Origin: an uncultured Eubacteriales bacterium
GTDB lineage: Bacteria; Bacillota; Clostridia; Oscillospirales; Oscillospiraceae
Length of the DNA stretch: 22,071 nucleotides
NCBI GenBank assembly: GCA_900546075.1
Contig: URBH01000039.1
Coordinates: 1-22,071, forward strand
Direction: 5' to 3'
In this document: piece after piece, positions 12,701 to 18,876 of the stretch
Position numbering within the stretch: the stretch's first letter is position 1
Layout of the letters: the number at the start of each line of letters is the position of its first letter
Notes under the pieces: model-generated
What the model was told of the DNA's origin: nothing
Database searches by the model: none
Seen by the model: the letters and a program-made list of their open reading frames with translations, nothing else
Translations under genes and position numbers: made by a program

Positions 12701-14815
12701 ATACAAAGAGAAGTGATCCGTGTCTATCGTCACGTCGCCGTTCTCTCCGGTTTTCGCTTCCATGTCCGTGGCGGTCTGGGCATTCGTATCAATGTGGTAG
12801 ACCTTGGGGTAAAGCCCCTCCGTGTCAATGCCGCTGAAGGTCACGGTCACGGAGCCGGTTGGCTCGATCTCTTCCTCTCCGTGCCACAGGGTGATGTCCA
12901 GCAGGTAGCTCCGCTCCGGTTCGGCCTGTTCTTCGCCCAAAATCTGATCGCGAATCGCCCGATGCTCCCCGTCCGTCACCTCGGTCACCGTTACCGTGAT
13001 TTCCCTTGCCGGATAGGGCAGGGAGGCACTCTCGCCGGTGATGGTCACGGTGATGCCGTTTTCGGTCTGCGCCGTCAGGGTGAATTCCTTCGCTCCCTCC
13101 GGCAGGTTGATATAGCCCAGAATCCCGGGGTCGTCCGCCCCATAGGTCAGCAGACGCACCGCGTCCTCCGCGTCGCCTTCCATGGCGGCGAAGCCGGAAT
13201 CCGTGATCTGCGCCACCAGACCCGCCCGGTCGGCCGTGCCGTCCCCGTCCCGGTCAAAGAGCACCAGATCTCCAGCCGCCGGGGTGTGGGACTGTGCCGG
13301 TTCAAAGGCGTCCGCCCAGGACGTGACCCAGCCGCCGCAGTCTCTGTCGACGCCCTCCCCCCCGGCGTAATGCAGGCAGAAGGTCAGGAACATGACGTTC
13401 CAGTCGCCGTAAGGCTCCCCGCACCACGCGCCATAGCGGGTGTAGCCCTTAACCGTTTCGCCGTCCTCCGCGACAACGTAGTTTTTCGTACTCTCGGTAT
13501 AGCCCAGCTGGGTTTCGGCGATGGCAAGGGTATCCTGCCGCCAATTCCCGGTCAGCGTCACCCCCGCGAAGGTCTGCTCCCAGGTTTCCGCCGTCTCCAC
13601 GTCCGCGCCGGGGTCCGCGTGGCAGGCAAGACTGTGGGTGTGCTCCTCCGTCCCGCAGACCAGCTCCCCGTTTTCATCCCGACAGGCTTCCCCGTGGGTA
13701 TGGGCGTCCTTACCGCAGAATACCGTTTCTTCCTGCTTGCAAGCCTCGCTGTGGGTGTGTTCTTCCTGTCCGCAGACCAGCTCCCCGTTTTCATTCCGAC
13801 AGGCTTCCCCATGGGTATGGGCGTCCTTGCCGCAGAATACTGTTTCTTCCGGCTTGCAAGCTTCGCTGTGGGTGTGTTCTTCCTGTCCGCAGACCAGCTT
13901 CCAGGTGCCGTAGCACCGGGCGGTATGCACGTGCGCCGTATCGGTGCAGGTCAGCGTCCCGGTGTCCACCGACTCCGCCACCGTCTCAAAGCAGGCGTCG
14001 GAGTGCTGGTGCTCCAGAATCTGGGTCTGTCCGCATATCAGATTGCCGTCAGCGTCAAAGCAGTCGGACGTGTGACGGTGGAGGACGATCTCCGGTTTCG
14101 TGCAGACCAGCACCGGCTGAGCATCTTCCGCCGAATCCGTGGGCAGGTCGCAGTTCAGAACCTGCTCCCATTCATAGCAGGCATCGGTATGACTATGGTC
14201 GCTGTCGATGTCGCAGGTCAGTTTCCAGGACGTCTTATAGCAGTTCTCGTCATGCCGGTGTTCCTCGGATTCTTCCAGGCCGCAGGCAAGCTCGGGGGTC
14301 TCGGTGTAGCAGGCATCCGTATGGACATGCTCCCCACAGACCAGATCGCCCCGCACCGACGTATAGCAGCCCCCCGCGTGGGTATGTTCTTCCGGCAGGG
14401 CATAGCAGCCCTCCGTGTGCCGGTGTGCCTCAATCTCGGGAAGCGGACACCAGAGGCTTCCCTTTTCGTCGTAGCAGCGGGAATCATGGCTGTGAACCAC
14501 AAAATCGGCATACCCGCACCTTGGATTTCCGTCGGCATCATAGCAGTCCGCCGTGTGCCGATGAATTTCCAGCGTCTTCGCGCTGCACACGGGAACCCTT
14601 TTCTCAACCGACGTCACCTGCGCATAGCAGGCGTCCGTGTGGGTGTGCTCCGGGATGTCACATTGCTTTTCCAGTGTGATCGCCGGCAGAATCAGCGCAT
14701 AGGTGGTACAGAATACCACCACACCGGCAAGCACGGTCACTACCCGATGCCGGAGGCGCTTCCTTTTATGCACCTTCGTGTATTTTTCCGCATCCCGCAG
14801 AACATCATACTTCAT
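9707..14815 (-). CDS. Giant LPDTG adhesin / pilus tip with His-Cys repeats
   Basis: A 1702-residue multidomain surface protein, probably the pilus tip or ancillary adhesin. Order: basic N-terminus and anchor/signal VVFCTTYALILPAITLEK (33-50); 16 H-x-H-x3-C motifs (about 55-400) with intervening single Cys; CHAP/NlpC-like domain (about 425-560) whose expected Cys is Asn473 (YGDWNVMF) and whose His is Arg530 (TADRAGLVAQ); beta-sandwich (about 575-705); beta-helix (about 720-1260) with GGGIYVNSG/LTLSGGYVTNN turns; isopeptide pilin domain (from about 1270; AFTNT near 1530) apparently split by a CBM26-like module (about 1400-1485; NTNNWEKVYMHVW, TTWPGIEMTK); SpaA domain (1537-1612); LPDTG (1662-1666), helix, KRRK tail. 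The ATG at 14815 (AAGGG upstream) is preferred over 14830. It lies 20 bases after signal peptidase I. Ligands are inferred, not shown. Confidence 0.93.
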   Translation of the reverse strand: MKYDVLRDAEKYTKVHKRKRLRHRVVTVLAGVVVFCTTYALILPAITLEKQCDIPEHTHTDACYAQVTSVEKRVPVCSAKTLEIHRHTADCYDADGNPRCGYADFVVHSHDSRCYDEKGSLWCPLPEIEAHRHTEGCYALPEEHTHAGGCYTSVRGDLVCGEHVHTDACYTETPELACGLEESEEHRHDENCYKTSWKLTCDIDSDHSHTDACYEWEQVLNCDLPTDSAEDAQPVLVCTKPEIVLHRHTSDCFDADGNLICGQTQILEHQHSDACFETVAESVDTGTLTCTDTAHVHTARCYGTWKLVCGQEEHTHSEACKPEETVFCGKDAHTHGEACRNENGELVCGQEEHTHSEACKQEETVFCGKDAHTHGEACRDENGELVCGTEEHTHSLACHADPGADVETAETWEQTFAGVTLTGNWRQDTLAIAETQLGYTESTKNYVVAEDGETVKGYTRYGAWCGEPYGDWNVMFLTFCLHYAGGEGVDRDCGGWVTSWADAFEPAQSHTPAAGDLVLFDRDGDGTADRAGLVAQITDSGFAAMEGDAEDAVRLLTYGADDPGILGYINLPEGAKEFTLTAQTENGITVTITGESASLPYPAREITVTVTEVTDGEHRAIRDQILGEEQAEPERSYLLDITLWHGEEEIEPTGSVTVTFSGIDTEGLYPKVYHIDTNAQTATDMEAKTGENGDVTIDTDHFSLYEVQARSFQDLSGYIGDAFINGGNFKLTDDAWTADGDNRANLSISKDTTIDLNGHTLTISKASQCFDVHNGAKLTIMDSSDRIQDTESTVTGNVYGNKAILENDTLTYYITESTPNATGTTETLKKHEVPLANAGKILCGEASEQVILVKGTLELQSGVLQNTGGKHIVYMEGGTLDVNGGYIVGGGSDNTPGGGIYINSGKVNIQGGVVAANRGRSGGGIYVNSGELNISDGAVTGNEVIKGHEDNGGGIYVNSGTLTLSGGYVTNNYKACDCNDCQNDVNNKHGGGGIALANSSVMNMTGGYVTGNYSGLAGGGIYAGFWDCRVTFTMSGGTIAGNCAELGEGGGLRIAGGTNGVIQATNKVYITNNITNSNNDWGGGGIFVQAEGNLNITNALITANTAGGYGGGVAACPTGETLITHTEGAAIYENSDSGVNMSDGGNGKNDDSTVAKVNDTFRLNGHQDYFCVRKGGNAPISLVTGQMLGGGAANWTGSSDGTYITISKTGYATANYLFGLAADPDSEAVAAAKGAARVIITGNHSNIHGGGIMTNGGLILGRKEEIVTATPALDIIGTKALTKDGVEQHEGLNFQFKLTDSEGQEVGTATSDAATGQFTISPNVQYTKAGTYTYKLSEVKGDRAGITYDKNVHTIQVTIEEKTVSLLGVTFKSYNVSSVKLNGSESGGSSGSGGDSQTTGIFKVRFQNTNNWEKVYMHVWGDSNNQITATTWPGIEMTKESDDYYYHDFEVTGTGTYSCIIHNNCSDGSDKRTGNIENIPYEPGGVAVFNANGIVSNTAAGGSSGSGDAVGQGSNSDGSYTLTIPGDAFTNTMTTQLNLQIVKTDSVDAEKKLEGAKFTLKEQGKDTSVEATTKEDGIALFSGIRRNTTYYLYETQAPSNYMTAGPWILEVGDEDATLYPATENPDGTLTQTGETGTTLTVSGTDPKVLSVTIRDISWGYKLPDTGGAGTTSYTAGGLTLILGAATLLYIHCKRRKEDEASS
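13632..13900 (-). repeat. 117-bp in-frame tandem repeat inside the adhesin gene
   Basis: About 2.3 nearly identical copies with a period of exactly 117 bases (39 codons). Each unit encodes two H-x-H-x3-C motifs (EEHTHSEAC and KDAHTHGEAC) and their intervening VCG/FCG cysteines. The other eleven motifs of the array are much more diverged, so this part is a recent expansion, and copy number may vary between strains by slippage or recombination. Confidence 0.9.
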
Positions 14816-14835
14816 ATATCCCTTCACCATCCTTC

Positions 14836-15426
14836 CTATTTCAACGCGCCGAAGTCCGGCAGAGGCCAGACCCGGAATACGATCCTTCCGACGATTTGCT
14901 CATCGGAAATGCAGCCGACCGCGGTACTGCGGGAATCCACCGAGGTGGAACGGTGATCGCCCACACAGAAGTAACGGTTATCCGGTACCTGATAAGGCAG
15001 CGCAATGTCACATTCTCCAAGGGCCTTTTCCGTCAGGTACGGTTCCTCCAGCAGCCTTCCGTCCACGGATACATTTCCGTTTTCGTCTATATCCACCCAT
15101 TGGCCGGGGCCGGCAATACAGCGCTTCACCAGAATCTTGTTTCCCAGGTAGAACGCCACCAGGTCGCCGGGTTCAAAGCCCGAGCCCTTGACGGAGAGGA
15201 CAATGTCCCCCTCATTCAGCGTGGGCGTCATGGAAGACCCGTAGATCTGCAGCACGGGCATCCAGATGGTAGCCACCAGCACGGCTACAGCCGCAACAAC
15301 CACAAGCGTATAGACGGTGCTGCGAAGAACGCGTTTATACCGCCGTTTGTATTTTTCTCTGCCAAGCTCCGCCTCCAGCTGTTCCAGAGTCGGGGGCTCG
15401 GGAGATTTCCACGATTTCGACTTCAT
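14836..15426 (-). CDS. lepB: Signal peptidase I of the pilus operon
   Basis: A 196-residue type I signal peptidase that removes signal peptides from exported proteins at the outer face of the membrane. An N-terminal cytoplasmic tail of about 35 residues precedes one transmembrane helix (about 37-58). Box B is QIYGSSMTPTLNEGDIVLS with catalytic Ser65. Box D has KILVKRCIAGPG with catalytic Lys101. Box E is VPDNRYFCVGDHRSTSVDSR. Length and single anchor fit the Gram-positive Sip type. It overlaps the preceding coiled-coil gene by four bases (ATGA) and lies 20 bases before the adhesin gene. Dedicated signal peptidase genes are common in pilus operons, where they act in pilin maturation; a specific need of the adhesin's unusual anchor-like N-terminus is inferred. 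Confidence 0.94.
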   Translation of the reverse strand: MKSKSWKSPEPPTLEQLEAELGREKYKRRYKRVLRSTVYTLVVVAAVAVLVATIWMPVLQIYGSSMTPTLNEGDIVLSVKGSGFEPGDLVAFYLGNKILVKRCIAGPGQWVDIDENGNVSVDGRLLEEPYLTEKALGECDIALPYQVPDNRYFCVGDHRSTSVDSRSTAVGCISDEQIVGRIVFRVWPLPDFGALK

Positions 15427-15689
15427 AACTCTCCGCTTCCCTTTTCCGACATAAGACGCACGTTTTCCAGATATTGCTGCGCGGCTTTGTCCGCGGCCTC
15501 AAACACACGGTTCAGCTGCAGCGCCGCCTCCGCAAGGGAACCGGCTTTTTCAACCGCAATTCTGCGATCCCGGAGCTGCGCCTCCGCACGCTCCAGCCTG
15601 ATTTTCAATTGACGGCTTTCTTCCGTCTGCGCAATCAGCATTTCCAGCAGCTCGCTCCGGCTTAACCGTCTCAGTTCCTTATCCGTCAT
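15423..15689 (-). CDS. Small coiled-coil protein, first gene of the pilus operon
   Basis: An 88-residue, soluble, highly charged protein predicted to be almost entirely helical (LRRLSRSELLEMLIAQTEES, then KIRLERAEAQLRDRRIAVEK; a short break; AALQLNRVFEAADKAAQQYL). No signal peptide, membrane segment, cysteine or enzyme motif. Ribosome binding site GGGAGGAAAGTCGG precedes the ATG. The four-base ATGA overlap with signal peptidase I implies coupled translation. No function is recognised. A cytoplasmic scaffold or regulator for pilus assembly is a guess from position only. Confidence 0.8.
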   Translation of the reverse strand: MTDKELRRLSRSELLEMLIAQTEESRQLKIRLERAEAQLRDRRIAVEKAGSLAEAALQLNRVFEAADKAAQQYLENVRLMSEKGSGEL

Positions 15690-15785
15690 CCGACTTTCCT
15701 CCCAATCCGCGCTTACGGCTGAAAGCAGAAAAAAGCAGCGGTCATTTTCCTGCCCGTCATCCCCACAATGTAGCTAAAAGACCTG

Positions 15786-15865
15786 ATTCCCGGTGAAATG
15801 CGGGAATTGGAATCGTTTCCAACCTCTTAATACAAGAAGATATCACGTTTAACACGTAAATTCAA
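15786..15865 (-). promoter_or_regulatory. Candidate pilus-operon promoter and structured leader
   Basis: On the minus strand TTGAAT (15860-15865), a 17-base spacer and TATCTT (15837-15842) form a plausible sigma-A promoter about 150 bases before the first pilus gene. Just downstream lie two inverted repeats: TTGGAA/TTCCAA (15807-15822, 4-base gap) and ATTCCCG/CGGGAAT (15786-15807, 8-base gap). They could be an operator or leader hairpins. In the rest of the gene-free stretch 15690-16020 nothing else was recognised, including no SRP RNA, which often lies near dnaX in Firmicutes. Confidence 0.4.
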
Positions 15866-16020
15866 CCATTGATCGTCGAATATTGTGTGTCAGAATTAAC
15901 GAATTTTCAGCTTTATTTTTGTTCATTATTTCCCACCTCCGGAAATAAGACGAAGCATTCCTGCCATCCATGCGCTTCTGCGCAGGAGATTCTGGAGGAC
16001 GTATCGGAAATACCCGGATT

Positions 16021-16187
16021 TAGGGCAACACCGCATAATTTGACAAGGAGGCTCAGCCAGGATTTTTGTCCCAATTCAAAGTTTGGAAAACGAAGGAATA
16101 CTGTATGTATTTCTCGTTTTTCAAACTGAAGAAGTGGGGCAAAAAGACGGCTGAGACTCGCAGGCACAATTGTGCGGTGCTGCCTTA
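16021..16187. mobile_element. Near-palindromic MITE-like element, complete copy
   Basis: A 167-bp fold-back element. The ends TAGGGCAACACCGCATAATT and its inverted partner (rc TAAGGCAGCACCGCACAATT) match at 17 of 20 positions. Inner parts also pair: CTCAGCC, TTTTTG, and AGTTTGGAAAACGA against its inverse around a centre near 16105. No reading frame of substance is inside, so it would be non-autonomous. Both ends carry TA, compatible with an IS630/Tc1-type TA target. A second copy begins at 22016. It lies only 23 bases before the dnaX start, between it and any promoter. Confidence 0.8.
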
Positions 16188-16210
16188 GACTTGCAGAGAG
16201 GAGAAGCACA

Positions 16211-17839
16211 ATGTCGGCTTATCAGGCGTTATACCGCAAATACCGCCCCCAGACCTTTGACGACGTTTCCGGACAGATGGCGGTGACGCAGACCCTGAAA
16301 ACCCAGATCATGACCGGGAAAATGAGCCATGCGTACCTGTTCACCGGCTCCCGGGGCACGGGTAAGACCAGCTGCGCCAAAATTCTGGCGAAGGCAGTCA
16401 ACTGCCTGAATCCCGACCGAGGCAACCCATGCAACGTCTGCGAAGCCTGCAAGGCCATTGATTCCGGCTCCTGCATGGACGTGCTGGAGATCGACGCCGC
16501 CTCCAACAACGGCGTGGACAACGTCCGCGACCTGCGGGACGACGCCATTTATACGCCTTCTCAGGTGAAAATGCGGGTGTATATCATCGACGAGGTGCAT
16601 ATGCTCTCCATTTCGGCCTTTAACGCGCTGCTGAAGATTATCGAGGAGCCGCCGGAGCATCTGCTGTTCATTCTCGCAACCACGGAGCTTCATAAGGTTC
16701 CGGCCACGATTTTGTCCCGGTGCCAGCGCTTTTCCTTCCGGCGCATCAGCCAGGAGGACATTGCGGCGCGGCTGCAATACGTTGCCTATCAGGAGAATAT
16801 CGACCTGGACGACGGCGCGGCGCGGGTGATTGCCCGGCTGGCGGACGGCGGAATGCGGGACGGCCTGAGTCTGCTCGACCAGTGCGCCTCCGCGACCACG
16901 GGAGAGCTGACGGCGGAGCGGGTATACGCCTGCCTGGGCATTGCCGGGGAGCGGAAATGCGGGGAAATGATGGGCTATATTGCCGCCCACGATACGAAAA
17001 ACGCCTTGGAGCTGTTCAACCGTCTCTATACCGAGGGCAAGGATTTGGGCGCCATGCTGGATGAGATGGCCTGCCTGACCCGGGATCTTCTGGTGCTGAA
17101 AACCGCCGGAAACGCCGGAATTACCATGCTTTCCGGCGTGGCGTCGGACAGAGAAGCGCTGGAATTGACGAAGGCGCTGACCAGTGCCGAGCTGGTGCGC
17201 ATGATGGAGCGGCTTCAGGAGACGATGGCCGGCTTTACCCGAAGCGCCAGCCGCCGCATGGATGCGGAGCTGTGCATCGTGGAGCTGTGCCAGCCGGAGC
17301 TGAGCCTGGATACCAAAGCCCTGAACGCCCGTCTCACCCGGCTGGAAGAGCAGGTGAAAAGCGGCGCGTTCGTCCCGGCGGCTCCCGTGAAGACGGAGAA
17401 GGCCGCGCCGGAGAAGGAACCCTGTGACGACGATCGCCCGCCCATGCCGGACGATGCCGACGCGCCCCCGGCGCAGGATACGCCGCCGGTGATGGAAAGC
17501 GAAGCCCCGGTCGGCTTCTGGTCGGACTTGGTGGCGGCGGTTCGCAAGGAATTGAAGCCCCCCATTTCCGGATTTTTTGTGGTGACCCCCAATGCGCCGG
17601 TTCAGGGCGCGCTGGTGGGGGACAGGCTGGAGCTTCGGTGCAGCAACGGTTTTACGGCGCAGATGCTGGATAGGCCGGAAATTCTGGAGGTCGTCTCCCG
17701 GAAGGCGGCGGCCATGCTGTCCCGCCCGTTGAAGGCGGTGACGGTGGACATGTCGGAGAAGCCCGCCGCGAACCCCAGAATGGAGCAGCTGATGAATTTC
17801 GGCAGGGCGCACAGCGACATTGTAACGATTAAACGATAG
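16211..17839 (+). CDS. dnaX: DNA polymerase III subunit gamma/tau
   Basis: A 542-residue clamp-loader ATPase that places the sliding clamp on primed DNA and links polymerase cores at the fork. Seen: MSAYQALYRKYRPQTFDDVS start, Walker A GSRGTGKT (46-53), zinc-binding Cys65/74/77/80, Walker B VYIIDEVH (123-130), sensor/SRC motif ATILSRCQRF (165-174), a collar domain to about 365, then a Pro/Asp-rich linker (about 395-440) and a tau-type C-terminal domain. The start is the ATG at 16211 with GAGAGGAGAAGCACA upstream; 13 more residues in frame would be encoded by the MITE end and are rejected. No clear slippery A-run for a gamma-type frameshift was noticed. First gene of the dnaX-ybaB-recR operon. 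Confidence 0.98.
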   Translation: MSAYQALYRKYRPQTFDDVSGQMAVTQTLKTQIMTGKMSHAYLFTGSRGTGKTSCAKILAKAVNCLNPDRGNPCNVCEACKAIDSGSCMDVLEIDAASNNGVDNVRDLRDDAIYTPSQVKMRVYIIDEVHMLSISAFNALLKIIEEPPEHLLFILATTELHKVPATILSRCQRFSFRRISQEDIAARLQYVAYQENIDLDDGAARVIARLADGGMRDGLSLLDQCASATTGELTAERVYACLGIAGERKCGEMMGYIAAHDTKNALELFNRLYTEGKDLGAMLDEMACLTRDLLVLKTAGNAGITMLSGVASDREALELTKALTSAELVRMMERLQETMAGFTRSASRRMDAELCIVELCQPELSLDTKALNARLTRLEEQVKSGAFVPAAPVKTEKAAPEKEPCDDDRPPMPDDADAPPAQDTPPVMESEAPVGFWSDLVAAVRKELKPPISGFFVVTPNAPVQGALVGDRLELRCSNGFTAQMLDRPEILEVVSRKAAAMLSRPLKAVTVDMSEKPAANPRMEQLMNFGRAHSDIVTIKR

Positions 17840-17875
17840 GTTTCGTGTGAATTTTCAAGATAGGAGAATTATGAT

Positions 17876-18220
17876 ATGGCAAAAGGCGGATTCCGGGGTA
17901 TGCCCGGCGGAATGAATCAGGCGGCTATGATGAAGCAGGCGCAGAAGATGCAGCAGGAAATGCTCAGGATGCAGGCGGAGCAGGAGGCCAAGACCTTCAC
18001 GGCGGCATCCGGCGGCGGCATGGTCACGGCCACCGTCAACGGCAAGCATGAGGTTGTCGGCATCGAAATCAAGCCGGAAGCGGTAGACCCCGACGATGTG
18101 GAGATGCTCCAGGACATGGTCATTGCCGCAGTCAACGAGGCCATGCGGGCAGCGGATGCCGAGGCGGCGAACAACATGTCCCGCCTCACCGGCGGCCTGA
18201 ATCTGGGTGGCCTGTTCTAA
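17876..18220 (+). CDS. YbaB/EbfC nucleoid-associated protein
   Basis: A 114-residue small DNA-binding protein of the YbaB/EbfC family, which binds DNA as a dimer and is thought to organise the nucleoid or assist recombination. Family features seen: Met/Gln-rich first helix (NQAAMMKQAQKMQQEMLRMQ), then VTATVNGKHEVVGIEIKPEA, the DPDDVEMLQDMVIAAVNEAM helix, and a Gly-rich C-terminus (LTGGLNLGGLF). Ribosome binding site AGGAGA is eight bases before the ATG at 17876. It lies 36 bases after dnaX and nine before recR, the conserved bacterial order. Confidence 0.96.
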   Translation: MAKGGFRGMPGGMNQAAMMKQAQKMQQEMLRMQAEQEAKTFTAASGGGMVTATVNGKHEVVGIEIKPEAVDPDDVEMLQDMVIAAVNEAMRAADAEAANNMSRLTGGLNLGGLF

Positions 18221-18229
18221 GGAGTCAGT

Positions 18230-18829
18230 ATGCAGTTTTTTCCCGCTGCGCTGCAAAATCTTGCCGACCAGTTTGCGAAGCTTCCGGGCATCGGCGGCAA
18301 AACGGCGCAAAGACTTGCCTTCCATGTGCTGAGCCTGCCCATGGAGGACGCGGAGGAATTTTCCAACGCCATTCTGGAGGCAAAAAAACAGGTGCATACC
18401 TGCCCCGTCTGCCAGAATCTGACCGATCGGGAGGTATGTCCCATCTGCGACGACGATACCCGGGATAAGGGCGTCATCTGCGTTGTGGCCGAGCCGAAGG
18501 ATGTCATCGCCATGGAGCGCAGCCGGGAATTCCGGGGCGTTTACCATGTGCTTCACGGCGTTATTTCTCCCCTGAACCATGTGACCCAGGACGACATCAG
18601 GATCAAGGAGCTTCTCCGCCGGGTAGCCGGGGGAGAGGTCAGAGAGGTCATCATGGCGACGAACCCGGACACCGAGGGAGAGGCCACGGCCATGTACATA
18701 TCCCGTCTGCTGCGACCCATGGAGGTCAGGGTGACCCGGCTTGCCTATGGCGTGCCGGTGGGCAGCCAGCTGGAATACGCCGACGAGGTGACGCTTTCCA
18801 GAGCCTTGGAAGGGCGGCAGGAAATGTAA
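18230..18829 (+). CDS. recR: Recombination mediator protein RecR
   Basis: A 199-residue protein that acts with RecF/RecO to load RecA on single-stranded gaps. Helix-hairpin-helix LPGIGGKTAQRLAFHVL (18-34); four-Cys zinc finger at Cys58/61/70/73 (CPVCQNLTDREVCPIC); Toprim domain from about residue 80 (ICVVAEPKDVIAMER, then IMATNPDTEGEATAMY); C-terminal Walker-B-like VTRLAYGVPVGSQLEYADEV. Full length, with GGAGTCAGT before the ATG, nine bases after ybaB. The strong terminator at 18835 follows directly and ends the operon. Confidence 0.98.
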   Translation: MQFFPAALQNLADQFAKLPGIGGKTAQRLAFHVLSLPMEDAEEFSNAILEAKKQVHTCPVCQNLTDREVCPICDDDTRDKGVICVVAEPKDVIAMERSREFRGVYHVLHGVISPLNHVTQDDIRIKELLRRVAGGEVREVIMATNPDTEGEATAMYISRLLRPMEVRVTRLAYGVPVGSQLEYADEVTLSRALEGRQEM

Positions 18830-18834
18830 ACAGA

Positions 18835-18868
18835 AAAATTGGGGCTGCCATTGGCAGCCCCAATTTTT
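18835..18868. terminator. Bidirectional terminator between recR and EamA gene
   Basis: A perfect 15-bp stem (AAAATTGGGGCTGCC/GGCAGCCCCAATTTT, loop ATT) flanked by A-runs on one side and T-runs on the other, so it has a U-tract in both directions. It starts six bases after recR and ends nine bases from the stop of the convergent transporter gene, and should end both transcripts. Confidence 0.92.
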
Positions 18869-18876
18869 GTGCTATG

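Noticed and set aside
13616..14662. Cytochrome-type CXXCH heme-binding repeats
   Set aside because: The motifs are H-x-H-x3-C with isolated cysteines; no CXXCH occurs, so covalent heme binding is not supported.
12323..14956. An 877-codon open frame on the plus strand opposite the adhesin gene
   Set aside because: It lies entirely antisense to the strongly supported adhesin, has no recognisable domain, and its Arg/His/Val-rich composition is what the complement of GC-rich codons gives.
15913..16209. Open frames of 86-98 codons between the pilus operon and dnaX
   Set aside because: They are largely translations of the near-palindromic repeat element, with no good ribosome binding site and no protein features.
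15690..16210. SRP RNA (ffs/scr), often found near dnaX in Firmicutes
   Set aside because: No stretch resembling the conserved GGAAGCAGC-type loop and its flanking stem was found; the space is filled by the promoter region and the repeat element.
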